Of a DNA stretch of 64,000 nucleotides, positions 26,622-34,788 are shown one piece after another. Numbering within the stretch: the first letter of the stretch is position 1; each line of letters begins with the position of its first letter. The DNA is taken from positions 124,001 through 188,000 of the forward strand of contig CAVQCG010000004.1 of the NCBI GenBank assembly GCA_963710975.1, in the 5' to 3' direction. A program made the translations under genes and the position numbers. The notes below the pieces were generated by a model that did no database searches, was not told the DNA's origin, and saw only the letters and a program-made list of their open reading frames with translations. This stretch comes from JBBQXH01 sp963710975 (GTDB lineage: Bacteria; Actinomycetota; Thermoleophilia; Gaiellales; Gaiellaceae).

Positions 26622-27077
26622 CTAGCGGCGGAACTGGAGCTCGTGCCAGGAGGGCACGGGCGCGAGCTCGAGAAGCGCGCGGTCGCCACGCGGATCGAGA
26701 TAGGTGAAGTCGGAGCTCTGCTCGTCCCACTCGACCTCGAGCAAGTTCTCCTTCACGCGGTGGTCGAGCCAGGCACCCCGGAAGACGAGCTTGCGCAGCC
26801 AGTAGACGAGCGACTCGTTCTCGACGAGCGAGAGCCGCTCCCAGTGGCGTACGAGATACTCGCCGAGGCCGCTTCGAGGGTCGTCGATACGACCCTCGGC
26901 CGCGAGCTCGACGAGATCGGAGGTCTCGCCCGGATCGAGCTCCTCCTCACCGACGAGGCCGAGCTTCACCGCAGCTGCGTTGACCCGCTGCTCGAAGTCG
27001 AGCGAGTTGAATCCGAATCGATACCCGAGGAACTCGATGACATAATCGTCCCCCGATGCGTAGTTGCCGCAGTGCAC
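26622..27077 (-). CDS. hypothetical protein upstream of MFS pump
   Basis: About 151 residues from GTG 27077, which lies 6 nt after a TATCCT -10 box on this strand; a longer GTG start at 27122 is possible. The acidic protein has no membrane segment. The core IEFLGYRFGFNSLDFEQRV and C-terminus SWHELQFRR are not a family I recognise. It is coupled to the MFS pump (6-nt gap) and preceded by another small gene. Confidence 0.5.
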   Translation of the reverse strand: MHCGNYASGDDYVIEFLGYRFGFNSLDFEQRVNAAAVKLGLVGEEELDPGETSDLVELAAEGRIDDPRSGLGEYLVRHWERLSLVENESLVYWLRKLVFRGAWLDHRVKENLLEVEWDEQSSDFTYLDPRGDRALLELAPVPSWHELQFRR

Positions 27078-27140
27078 AAGACAAGGATAGAGCTGCCTGC
27101 GGGCCGCATGCCCCGATTCCACTTCGCCGCGATCAGGTCG

Positions 27141-27395
27141 TCACGCGGCTCGGCGAGAGCGCCTGCTGCGCCTGCGTCCGGGGATCAGTTGTCCCTCGAG
27201 ATCCAGGCGCCGCTCGAGCTCGCGCAGGAGCTCGGCGCCGACGGCGTCTTCCAGCCGTTCGGACGCGGGCTTCCGTACCGGATCCGTCATCCGGTCGAAT
27301 GCGAGCAGGTCGGCGCCGAGACGGGGAGTCCCGCGCCTCGGCCGCCGGATCGGCCGTCCGAACAGGATGTACCCCAGCGCCTCGACGATCCGCAT
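27141..27395 (-). CDS. small hypothetical protein
   Basis: 84 residues starting MRIVEALGYILFGRPIRR. Third codon positions are almost all G or C on this strand, which argues for a real gene. The N-terminus is short and hydrophobic, the middle acidic, the C-terminus strongly basic (GRRRSRRSRRAA), so it might bind nucleic acid or phospholipid. It lies in the divergent region with recJ. No family recognised. Confidence 0.45.
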   Translation of the reverse strand: MRIVEALGYILFGRPIRRPRRGTPRLGADLLAFDRMTDPVRKPASERLEDAVGAELLRELERRLDLEGQLIPGRRRSRRSRRAA

Positions 27396-27467
27396 CCGAC
27401 TCGCTTTCGTTCCACATCCGTGGATTCCTCTCCCCGTTTCGAGGGCTCTTCCGTCCGACCCCGCTCC

Positions 27468-27473
27468 TAGGGT
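27468..27473 (+). promoter_or_regulatory. -10-like box TAGGGT before recJ
   Basis: Ends 7 nt before the recJ ATG, with no ribosome-binding site between; it fits the leaderless TANNNT pattern weakly. Confidence 0.35.
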
Positions 27474-27480
27474 TGGACGT

Positions 27481-29355
27481 ATGTTCGAGGGCACCTGGAC
27501 GCTCAGTCCGTGCCCCCGCCAGGAGGTCGAGGCGCTCGCGGAAGCGCTCTCGATCAGCGAGACGACCGCGAGCGTTCTCGTCCGGCGAGGGTACGGCGAC
27601 CCCGGGGAGGCGAGAGCCTTCCTCGCCGCCGAGCCCGTCTCTCACGACCCGTACGCGCTCGGTGACATGCGGGCGGCGTGCGACGTGATCCGCAACGCCG
27701 TTGCGGCCGGGACACGGATCTGCGTCCACGGCGACTACGACGTCGACGGCATCTGCGCGACCGCGCTTGCGGTCATCGTCCTGCGTCAGCTCGGAGCCGA
27801 TGTCGAGTGGCATCTCCCGAGCCGCTTCGAGGAGGGGTACGGCATCGCCGAGGAGACGCTCGCACGGGTTGCCGAGGAGGGCTTCGGGCTCGTGGTGACG
27901 GTCGACTGTGGAATCACTGCCGTCGACGAGGTTGCGCGCGCGAGAGAGCTAGGGCTCGACATCGTCGTCACGGACCACCATCGTCCCGGTGAACAGCTGC
28001 CAGATTGCCCGCTCGTCGTCACCCGTCCGTCGACGTACCCCTTCCCGGAGCTCTGCGGCACCGGTGTCGTCTACAAGCTCGCGCAGGCTCTCGTCGGGGA
28101 CGAGGCGCTTCGGGAGCATCTCGATCTCGTCGCCCTCGCGACCGTTGCGGACGTCGTGCCGCTCGTCGACGAGAACCGCGGGCTCGTCGCCACGGGCCTG
28201 CGACGTCTCGCCCGCACGACCAAGCCGGGGCTCGTGGCCCTGATGCGCTCGGCCGGAGTCGATCCGGCCACGGTCGACTCCGGCAACATCGGGTTTCGCC
28301 TCGCTCCGAGGATCAACGCGGCCGGGCGGCTCGGGCATCCGGGATCGGCACTTCGGCTGCTCCTGACTGACGACCCCGACGAGGCCGCACAGCTCGCCGG
28401 AGAGCTCGAGACGCTGAACCGCGATCGCCAGGCTGTCGAGGATCGGATTCTCCGAGATGCGCTCCGCCAGATCGAGGCCTGGCCCGAGGCGAGACGTCGC
28501 CGGCGGGGCTATGTCGTCTGGGGCGAGGACTGGCACCAGGGTGTCATCGGGATCGTCGCCTCGCGGCTCGTCGAGCGGTTCAGCCGCCCCGTCGTCATGA
28601 TCGCCGGCGCCGATGGCGAGTGGAAGGGCTCGGGCCGATCGGTTCCGGCCTTCGACCTGCATGCCGCGCTGGCCGCGTGCAGCACCCTGCTGGAGCGCTT
28701 CGGGGGCCATCGCGCCGCGGCCGGGCTCTCGATCCGGCCCGAGAACGTCGAGGCCTTCGCCGAGGCGTTCGCCGAACACGCCGGGACGGTCCTGGCAGAC
28801 GAGGAACTGCGGCCGGTCGTTCGGGTCGACGCCGTCGTTCGCGGGAACGAGCTGACGCTCGATCTCTGCGAGGAGCTCGAGCGGCTCGCGCCGTTCGGGC
28901 TCGGCAACCCCGGGGTCACGCTGCTTGCCCCCGCATGCGAGCTCGCCGAGCTCGGGGCCGTCGGCGACGGGAAGCACCTCCGCCTCGCGGTGATCGCCGA
29001 CGGGGTGCGGTCCGGCGCGATCGCCTTCGGCCAGGGAGCGCTTCTCGACCGGTTCCGTACTCCTGGGAGGCGCGACGTCGCGTTCCGCCTCGGTGCGAAC
29101 CGGTGGAACGGCACCGTGTCACCGCAGCTCGTCGTCAGGCGGATCTTCGAGACCCCCGGGGACTACGAGGCGCTGCGGACGAGGCTCGCTGCCGAGTGGC
29201 GGGCGGGCGAGGAGTCGTGGAGCGCGGAGGCCCGCACCATCTTCGTCGAGCTCGGCTTGCTCGACGGCCCTGGATCGAAGCGCCAACTCGTCGAGTCCGA
29301 GGCGTTTCGTGCCTTGCTCGCAGGCGCTCCCGCGGAGCTCGAGCGGGCGGCCTGA
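27481..29355 (+). CDS. recJ: single-strand DNA exonuclease RecJ
   Basis: 624 residues. DHH-family motifs are clear: HGDYDVDGICAT (Asp85, Asp87, Asp89), VVTVDCGITA, and TDHH (165-167). The DHHA1 half contains GSGRSVPAFDLHAAL and ERFGGHRAAAGLSI, followed by the OB-like C-terminal region. RecJ degrades ssDNA 5'-3' in recombination and repair. ATG 27481 gives the family-like N-terminus; longer frames are not conserved. An NTF2-like gene follows 8 nt later. Confidence 0.94.
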   Translation: MFEGTWTLSPCPRQEVEALAEALSISETTASVLVRRGYGDPGEARAFLAAEPVSHDPYALGDMRAACDVIRNAVAAGTRICVHGDYDVDGICATALAVIVLRQLGADVEWHLPSRFEEGYGIAEETLARVAEEGFGLVVTVDCGITAVDEVARARELGLDIVVTDHHRPGEQLPDCPLVVTRPSTYPFPELCGTGVVYKLAQALVGDEALREHLDLVALATVADVVPLVDENRGLVATGLRRLARTTKPGLVALMRSAGVDPATVDSGNIGFRLAPRINAAGRLGHPGSALRLLLTDDPDEAAQLAGELETLNRDRQAVEDRILRDALRQIEAWPEARRRRRGYVVWGEDWHQGVIGIVASRLVERFSRPVVMIAGADGEWKGSGRSVPAFDLHAALAACSTLLERFGGHRAAAGLSIRPENVEAFAEAFAEHAGTVLADEELRPVVRVDAVVRGNELTLDLCEELERLAPFGLGNPGVTLLAPACELAELGAVGDGKHLRLAVIADGVRSGAIAFGQGALLDRFRTPGRRDVAFRLGANRWNGTVSPQLVVRRIFETPGDYEALRTRLAAEWRAGEESWSAEARTIFVELGLLDGPGSKRQLVESEAFRALLAGAPAELERAA

Positions 29356-29362
29356 CGACGGG

Positions 29363-29746
29363 ATGACGAGCGAGGAGGTCGTCAGGAGCTGGTACGAGGC
29401 ACGCGCCCGCGGGGACTTCGACGAGGCCGTCGATCTGCTCGCGAGCGGTGTGGTCTGGCACATCCCGGGCCGGAGCCCGATTGCTGGTGACCATCGCGGG
29501 CGCGATGCGGTGACCTCGACCTTCCAGACGCTGCGCGAGCGAACGGGCGGGACGTTCCACACGGAGCTGCTCGACCTCGTGGTCAGCCCCGACACGGTCG
29601 TTGCGATCGTGCACAACACCGGGCGGCGCGGTGAGCGGATGCTCGATTCCCGTCAGGCGCTCCAGTTCCGGGTCGAGCAGGGCCAGATCGTCGAGATCTG
29701 GATCTACGTCGACGATCTGTACGCCGTCGACGCCTTCTGGTCCTGA
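29363..29746 (+). CDS. NTF2-like (SnoaL-fold) protein
   Basis: 127 residues. It starts MTSEEVVRSWYEARARGDFDEAVDLLASGVVWHIPG, the typical helix-and-strand opening of SnoaL-like proteins, and ends in a strand pair (RVEQGQIVEIWIYVDDLYAVDAFW). It forms a small alpha+beta barrel with a hydrophobic pocket, usually an isomerase, hydrolase or ligand sensor. It sits between recJ and rel in the same direction. Specific function unknown. Confidence 0.82.
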   Translation: MTSEEVVRSWYEARARGDFDEAVDLLASGVVWHIPGRSPIAGDHRGRDAVTSTFQTLRERTGGTFHTELLDLVVSPDTVVAIVHNTGRRGERMLDSRQALQFRVEQGQIVEIWIYVDDLYAVDAFWS

Positions 29747-29793
29747 TTTCCCGCGACGTCGGCTCGTCGGCAGGGATTTCCGACCCCGGCCAC

Positions 29794-29799
29794 TACAAT
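29794..29799 (+). promoter_or_regulatory. -10 box TACAAT, leaderless rel promoter
   Basis: Ends 6 nt before the rel ATG; no ribosome-binding site is present between them. Confidence 0.6.
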
Positions 29800-29805
29800 A
29801 CGGTC

Positions 29806-32019
29806 ATGGAGCAGGTCGTCACAGGTCCTGCAGAGCGCCACCGCCGGCTCTTCGACGAGCTCGCCGCGACGGTCGGGGAGCACAACCCGGAGGTCGACCG
29901 TGATCTCCTCGAGCGGGCATTCGGCTACGCATGCGCCGCGCACGAGGGGCACAAGCGCCAGAGCGGCGAGGACTTCATCGTCCATCCGGCCGGCGTAGCC
30001 CGCATCCTCGCCGAGCTCCGACTCGACACGGCGACAGTCGCGGCTGCGTTACTCCACGACGTCGTCGAGGACACGGACGCGTCGATCGACGATCTTCGCG
30101 CCGAGTTCGGCGAGGAGATCGCCCTGCTCGTCGAGGGCGTCACGAAGCTCACCAGGATCAAGTTCCAGAGCCGGGAACAGGCGCAAGCGGAGAACTACCG
30201 CAAGATGATCGTCGCGATGGCGCAGGACATCCGCGTCATCCTGATCAAGCTGGCCGACCGGCTCCACAACATGAGGACGATCGAGTATCTGGGCAAGCAG
30301 AAGCAGATCCAGAAAGCACGGGAAACGCTCGAGGTGTACGCGCCGCTCGCCCACCGCCTCGGCATCCACCAGATCAAGTGGGAGCTCGAGGATCTCGCGT
30401 TCCAGACGCTTCACCCGCGCAAGTACGCGGAGATCCAGGCCATGGTCGCGCAGCAGCGCGCCGACCGCGAGGCGTACGTCACCGAGGCGGGCGGCATCCT
30501 CGAGCGGGAGCTGGTCAAGGCGGACATCCGGGTGGAGATCCTCGGTCGTGCGAAGCACTTCTACTCCATCTACGAGAAGATGGTGAAGAAGGGCAAGGAG
30601 TTCAACGAGATCTACGACCTGACCGCGATGCGCGTCATCGTCGAACGCGCCGATCGCGAGGGCCAGGGTGACTGCTATGCCGTCCTCGGGATCATCCACT
30701 CGCTGTGGAAGCCGATGCCCGGGCGGTTCAAGGACTACGTCGCCATGCCCAAGTTCAACATGTACCGCTCGCTTCACACGACGGTGATCGGGCCGGAGGG
30801 CAAGCCGCTCGAGATCCAGGTCCGCACGCGTGAGATGCACGAGACGGCGGAGCTCGGAATCGCCGCACACTGGCTCTACAAGACGGGTCGCAAGGACGGA
30901 AAGGCCGAGGCCGAGCGGCTCGCGTGGCTGAAGCAGCTGATGGACTGGCAGCAGGAGGAGAGCGACCCGGGCGAGTTCATGCGCACGTTCCGGACCGACC
31001 TCTACGCCGACGAGGTGTTCGTCTTCACGCCCAAGGGCGAGGTGAAGGGCCTGCCCGTCGGCTCGACGCCGATCGACTTCGCCTATGCCGTGCACACCGA
31101 CGTCGGCCATCGAACGGTCGGTGCGAAGGTCAACGGGCGAATCGTGCCGCTCCACTACCGGCTGAAGAGCGGCGACTTCGTCGAGGTGCTCACGTCGAAG
31201 CAGCTCGGCAAGGGGCCGTCGCGCGACTGGCTCTCGATCGCGAAGTCGTCCCGCGCGCGCAACAAGATTCGCCAGTGGTGGAGTCGTGAGACGCGGGAGG
31301 ACACGGAGCAGCGCGGACGCGACTCGCTCGAGCAGGCGTTGAAGCAGCACAAGCTGCCCTACAAGAAGGTCGCGGGATCCCCGCTGCTCGCCGGGATCAT
31401 CCGCGAGATGAACTTCAAGAAGGCCGAGGACTTCTATCTCGCGCTCGGGTCCGGGAAGCTCCAGGTGGCGCAGGTCGTCACCAAGGTCCTGCACAAGCTG
31501 AAGACGACCGAGGTCGCCGAGGAAGAGCAGATCCCGCTCAAGCCGAAGGCCAGGAACGCTGTTGCCTCGCAGACCTACGGCATCCATGTCCCGGGCGTCG
31601 AGGACGTCCTCGTCCGGCTCGCGAAGTGCTGCAACCCGGTTCCGGGCGACGAGGTCTGCGGGTACATCTCGCTCGGCAAGGGCATCACCATCCATCGCGC
31701 GGACTGCCCCAACGTGAAGGCGCTGCGACGGAACCCCGAGCGCTTCACCGACGTGGAATGGGACGGCGGCGCGACGCAGAGCTTCCGGGTGCAGATCGCC
31801 GTCGACTCCTGGGATCGCTCACGGCTGCTCGAGGACGTTGCCCGCACGTTCGCCGAGCACGGCGCCAACATCGTCGAGTACTCGGGCCATGTCGACGATC
31901 AGATGGCCAAGAACTGGTACGTGGCCGAGATCGGCGACGTACGGTCGCTGCGGGCTCTGTTGAACGCTCTCCGGAACATCGAAAGCGTCTTCGACGCGTA
32001 TCGCGTCACACCGTCGTGA
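29806..32019 (+). CDS. rel: bifunctional (p)ppGpp synthetase/hydrolase Rel
   Basis: 737 residues, a full-length RSH protein. In order: the HD hydrolase domain (VHPAGVARILAEL, LLHDVVEDTDAS ~residues 83-94), the synthetase domain (YSIYEKMVKKG, YDLTAMRVIVE, KDYVAMPKFNMYRSLHTTV), the TGS domain (EVFVFTPKGEVKGLPVGSTPIDFAYAVHT), the zinc-finger/RIS region (KCCNPVPGDEVCGYIS) and a C-terminal ACT domain (VQIAVDSWDRSRLLEDVARTF). It makes and destroys the stringent-response alarmone at the ribosome. The last codons (RVTPS stop) lie in a 26-bp sequence that is repeated 80 bp downstream. Confidence 0.96.
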   Translation: MEQVVTGPAERHRRLFDELAATVGEHNPEVDRDLLERAFGYACAAHEGHKRQSGEDFIVHPAGVARILAELRLDTATVAAALLHDVVEDTDASIDDLRAEFGEEIALLVEGVTKLTRIKFQSREQAQAENYRKMIVAMAQDIRVILIKLADRLHNMRTIEYLGKQKQIQKARETLEVYAPLAHRLGIHQIKWELEDLAFQTLHPRKYAEIQAMVAQQRADREAYVTEAGGILERELVKADIRVEILGRAKHFYSIYEKMVKKGKEFNEIYDLTAMRVIVERADREGQGDCYAVLGIIHSLWKPMPGRFKDYVAMPKFNMYRSLHTTVIGPEGKPLEIQVRTREMHETAELGIAAHWLYKTGRKDGKAEAERLAWLKQLMDWQQEESDPGEFMRTFRTDLYADEVFVFTPKGEVKGLPVGSTPIDFAYAVHTDVGHRTVGAKVNGRIVPLHYRLKSGDFVEVLTSKQLGKGPSRDWLSIAKSSRARNKIRQWWSRETREDTEQRGRDSLEQALKQHKLPYKKVAGSPLLAGIIREMNFKKAEDFYLALGSGKLQVAQVVTKVLHKLKTTEVAEEEQIPLKPKARNAVASQTYGIHVPGVEDVLVRLAKCCNPVPGDEVCGYISLGKGITIHRADCPNVKALRRNPERFTDVEWDGGATQSFRVQIAVDSWDRSRLLEDVARTFAEHGANIVEYSGHVDDQMAKNWYVAEIGDVRSLRALLNALRNIESVFDAYRVTPS

Positions 32020-32100
32020 GCCGCCGTTCGAAGGAGGGGGCTCGTGGGGGAACCATGGGTTCTCCCACGCAGGGCGCGTATCGCGTCACACCGTCGTGAG
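31995..32100 (+). repeat. 26-bp direct repeat pair, 80-bp spacing, at rel 3' end
   Basis: The repeated sequence begins CGCGTATCGCGTCACACCGT and ends CGTGAG, at 31995-32020 and 32075-32100. Copy 1 encodes the Rel C-terminus and stop; copy 2 carries the GTG start of the next gene. The 54 bp between hold an imperfect palindrome (GTGGGGGAACC...GGTTCTCCCAC). Confidence 0.85.
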
Positions 32101-32800
32101 CGACCTGCAGCTCGCGCTCCTGCGTGAGCTCGTGACCGCCGATGAGGCGCTCGCCGCCGATCTTGCGGAGCTCGAGTCGCTTGCTGACGAGACGGCGGCC
32201 GTCCGCGAGCGGGCCGACGCTCTCGGGGCCCTCCTCGCAGGCGCCGACGCAGAGCGCGGGCGGCTGGCGACCGAAGTGGAACAGGCCGAGCACGACCTGG
32301 CCGAACGCGCCGAGACATTGAAGGATGCCGAGTCCGAGCTGGCGATCGCCGAGTCGAAGGGCGACGACGAACGTCTCGCCGCGGCGCGGCGCTTCGTCGT
32401 GCGTGCCCGTGACTCCCAGCGGGTGGCCAACCGACGGGTCGAGGCGGCCCGCGCCGAAGCGCACGCCTTCGCCGACCGCGTCCGAGCGGCCCAGCACGAG
32501 GTTCCCGAGATCGAGGTACGGGCCGCCGTGGTCGCCGAATCCCTGCGAGGCCGGCCGCGCGTCGCCGAGGCTGCGGGCCACGGCCCCGGGCCCGGTCTCG
32601 TCGGAGTGATCGAGTGGGCGAGCGGAGCGCGGGCGGCCCTCTTCGTCGCCCGGACGGCGGTTGCGACCGAGCGCGAGGCGCTCATTCGTCAGGCGAACGA
32701 GCTCGGCTCGGTGATCCTCGGCGAACCGCTGTACGCAGCGAGCCCGATCGTCGTCGCCGCGACCGTCGAGTCGGCTCCGCGCTCGGCCGCCGGTCGTTAA
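32096..32800 (+). CDS. coiled-coil protein of unknown function after rel
   Basis: 234 residues. Residues ~5-150 are an Ala/Glu/Arg-rich coiled coil with heptad-like spacing, and the C-terminal ~80 residues look globular (GPGLVGVIEWASGARAALFVA). No signal peptide or membrane segment is visible. GTG 32096 lies in the second copy of the rel 3' repeat, as if the gene originally overlapped the rel stop by GTGA. Convergent with the CDGSH gene, with a 4-nt overlap. Function unknown. Confidence 0.65.
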   Translation: MSDLQLALLRELVTADEALAADLAELESLADETAAVRERADALGALLAGADAERGRLATEVEQAEHDLAERAETLKDAESELAIAESKGDDERLAAARRFVVRARDSQRVANRRVEAARAEAHAFADRVRAAQHEVPEIEVRAAVVAESLRGRPRVAEAAGHGPGPGLVGVIEWASGARAALFVARTAVATEREALIRQANELGSVILGEPLYAASPIVVAATVESAPRSAAGR

Positions 32801-33009
32801 CCGAGCTCGATCTCGATCTCCGCGGCGGGCGCCTCGAAGCCGATCTTCTTGTGCGTGCTGTCGCAGAACGGCTTGTTGTTCGAGTGGCCACAGCGGCATA
32901 GCGCGATACTCGCGCGATCGATGACCTCCTCGGCTCCCGCGCGCTCGACGCGGAAGCTGGTGGCGCCAGCGACGATGTTCGGACCGTTCTCGAGCGATGT
33001 GACCTTCAC
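32797..33009 (-). CDS. CDGSH-type iron-sulfur protein
   Basis: 70 residues with the complete motif CRCGHSNNKPFCDSTH (C-x-C-...-C-...-H), which binds a 2Fe-2S cluster through three Cys and one His. The N-terminal half is a beta-rich segment that may help dimerise. It is likely cytoplasmic and involved in redox or Fe-S transfer. The start overlaps the end of the DUF4333 lipoprotein gene (ATGA), so the two are translated together. Confidence 0.9.
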   Translation of the reverse strand: MKVTSLENGPNIVAGATSFRVERAGAEEVIDRASIALCRCGHSNNKPFCDSTHKKIGFEAPAAEIEIELG

Positions 33010-33485
33010 TTCTTCACCTCGTATTCGAAGTTACCCTTCCGGTCTTTCAACGTGACCGTGACGATCCCGCTTCCCGAGCCGGTGAGCGTGCATTGGAATG
33101 TCTTGCCGGCCTCGACGAGTACCACTTCAGGGCAGTCGAGCTTTGCTCCCCCGCCGATGTCTCGTGCGATCGCCTGCTCTGCCTCAGTCGTGTGGAGCAG
33201 CGGCGCGTCGAACGAGAGATCGCCATCGCCGCTCGTCTGGACGACTGCGATCGACGCCTTCGAGCCGTCGGTACCGGTCACGGCGCAGGTGAAGGTGCCC
33301 CCATCCTTCGCTTCGACGTCGGAGGGACAGGTGACCGACGCGACCTCGGCACCCGTCTGCTGCTCGATCTGGGCGGCTATCCGCTCGTTGACCTGCGCGG
33401 TATCGAGCACCGAAGCGCCGCAGCCGGCCGCGAGCGCGGTCAGCGCGAGAAGTGACAGTGTCGCGGCTAGCCGACGTCCGACCAC
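33006..33485 (-). CDS. DUF4333-type lipoprotein
   Basis: About 159 residues. The signal sequence VVGRRLAATLSLLALTALAAGC ends in a lipobox (LAAGC), so it should be lipidated and tethered outside the membrane. Two similar ~55-residue halves follow, each with a Cys pair (VTCPSDVEAKDGGTFTCAV and LDCPEVVLVEAGKTFQCTL), as in the actinobacterial DUF4333 family. GTG 33485 gives a normal signal length; GTG 33518 is possible. It is coupled to the CDGSH gene. Function unknown. Confidence 0.8.
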   Translation of the reverse strand: MVGRRLAATLSLLALTALAAGCGASVLDTAQVNERIAAQIEQQTGAEVASVTCPSDVEAKDGGTFTCAVTGTDGSKASIAVVQTSGDGDLSFDAPLLHTTEAEQAIARDIGGGAKLDCPEVVLVEAGKTFQCTLTGSGSGIVTVTLKDRKGNFEYEVKK

Positions 33486-33847
33486 GGGACGCCGCCAGTG
33501 TCCCAGCCGACGAGGCACTGGAGTGAGATCATGAGCGCCACGCGCTCGAGGAAGGTCCGATCGGCCTCGGTGAAGGGCCGGCTCCCGGTGACGGTCAGGG
33601 TGGCGATGTGCGTCCCGTCGTAGGCGACTGGAGCGTCGAGGGACGCGTCGGCCTCCTTGCGCGTGCCCGCGACCGGCCCGAGCATCAGGGTCCCCTCCTC
33701 GACGAAGGAGAGGCCGACCCAGGTGGCGTCCGGGATCCGGTCGTGCAGTTCGGCGACGGTATGGCGGAGGGCCTCGTCCGCTTCGGGTTCGCGGTCGAGA
33801 ATCTGATCGAGTGCCTCGAGCGCGCCGCTGTACGCGTCCTGCGGCAT
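33467..33847 (-). CDS. small GAF-domain protein
   Basis: 126 residues, a single short GAF domain: WVGLSFVEEGTLMLGPVAGTR, then the strand pair HIATLTVTGSRPFTEADRTFLERVALMIS. It lacks an output domain, so it may be a ligand sensor acting through a partner or an enzyme of the fRMsr type. It follows a second GAF gene by three bases, and both lie behind a thioesterase and phosphomannomutase. Its end overlaps the lipoprotein start. Confidence 0.72.
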   Translation of the reverse strand: MPQDAYSGALEALDQILDREPEADEALRHTVAELHDRIPDATWVGLSFVEEGTLMLGPVAGTRKEADASLDAPVAYDGTHIATLTVTGSRPFTEADRTFLERVALMISLQCLVGWDTGGVPWSDVG

Positions 33848-33850
33848 CCG

Positions 33851-34321
33851 TCAGTCCCGGGCGCGCGCGGAGACCATGTGGGCGACGTGCTCCAGGAACG
33901 CCTGGTCACCGGCGTCGAACGCGGCCGGCTCGTCGGAGTCGATGTCGATCTCGCCGATCACGTCGTTGCCGTGGAGGATGGGCACCACGATCTCGCTTCG
34001 CGTCGACGCGAAGCACGTGAGGTAGCGTCGATCTGCTCGAACGTCGTCGACGAGCTCGGTCTTTCCGCTTGCCGCGGCCGCTCCGCAGATGCCCTCCCCG
34101 ATCGGAATCCGTTCGTGCTCCGTCGGCTGCGGGCCCTGCCAGGCGGCGAGAATGAGATCGTCCTGCTCGACGAGGTAGACGCCGACCCACGAGTAGCGAT
34201 CGAACGTGTCGTGAAGCAGGTCGACCGTCCGCTGCAGCACGTGGTGCCCGGTTGGCTCGGTGTTCGCGTAGCGACCGACGGCGTCGAGCACCCCGCGGCG
34301 AGCGTCGTCGACCGCGATCAC
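33851..34321 (-). CDS. GAF-domain protein, free-Met-sulfoxide reductase-like
   Basis: 156 residues from GTG in a GTGA overlap with the thioesterase stop. One GAF domain with WVGVYLVEQDDLILAAWQGPQP, IPIGEGICGAAAASGKTELVDDV, YLTCFASTRSEIVVPIL and VIGEIDIDSDEP closely follows the fRMsr pattern. Two of the three usual cysteines are present (GEGICG, YLTCF), while the first (in GPVACxR of typical enzymes) is replaced by GPQP. It may be a reduced-activity reductase or a GAF sensor. Confidence 0.72.
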   Translation of the reverse strand: MIAVDDARRGVLDAVGRYANTEPTGHHVLQRTVDLLHDTFDRYSWVGVYLVEQDDLILAAWQGPQPTEHERIPIGEGICGAAAASGKTELVDDVRADRRYLTCFASTRSEIVVPILHGNDVIGEIDIDSDEPAAFDAGDQAFLEHVAHMVSARARD

Positions 34322-34788
34322 GGGAGCACCTCCTCGAGATCGGCTCCCTCGAACGCGCGCACCGGTGCGCGAAAGCTCTCGGGGATCGGCACTGCCCGCC
34401 GCTCGACGGCATCGACGAGAACGAGCGTCTGCTCGGCAACGCACATGAGCACGTCGTCCGCTGCACGGTAGGCGGCGAACGCGGTGGTTGCGCTCGAGCG
34501 ACCGAGGCGCTTCGTCCGGACGAAGACCTCGAGCAGGTCGTCGAAGCGGGCGGGGGCGTGGTACTCGACGGTCGAGGCGCGCATCACGAACTGGAGCTGG
34601 CCGAGTGTCCGCTCGAGAAGATCGAGGTGGCGCAGGTACTCGAAGCGGGCGACGTCGAAGAAGGGCATGTACCGCCCGTAGTAGACGATTCCCTGGGCGT
34701 CGGTGTCGGAGAACCCGACGCGGGCGAGCGCCGAGTACTTGTGGGGGAGCTTCCGATCCGTCACCCGTCCCAGCTCGAGGCCGGTCAT
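34318..34788 (-). CDS. hotdog-fold acyl-CoA thioesterase (YbgC / 4HBT type)
   Basis: 156 residues. VGFSDTDAQGIVYYGRYMPFFDVARFEYL carries the catalytic Asp of 4-hydroxybenzoyl-CoA-type thioesterases, and VEYHAPARFDDLLEVFVRTKRLGRSS is the second conserved block. It cleaves acyl-CoA thioesters in the cytoplasm; the substrate is unknown. It starts in an ATGA overlap with the phosphomannomutase gene and ends in a GTGA overlap with the GAF gene. Confidence 0.88.
   Translation of the reverse strand: MTGLELGRVTDRKLPHKYSALARVGFSDTDAQGIVYYGRYMPFFDVARFEYLRHLDLLERTLGQLQFVMRASTVEYHAPARFDDLLEVFVRTKRLGRSSATTAFAAYRAADDVLMCVAEQTLVLVDAVERRAVPIPESFRAPVRAFEGADLEEVLP

Noticed and set aside
27461..27470. CCGACCCCGC before recJ as another copy of the dispersed palindrome
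   Set aside because: The central TCTGA/TCAGA and the left arm are missing.
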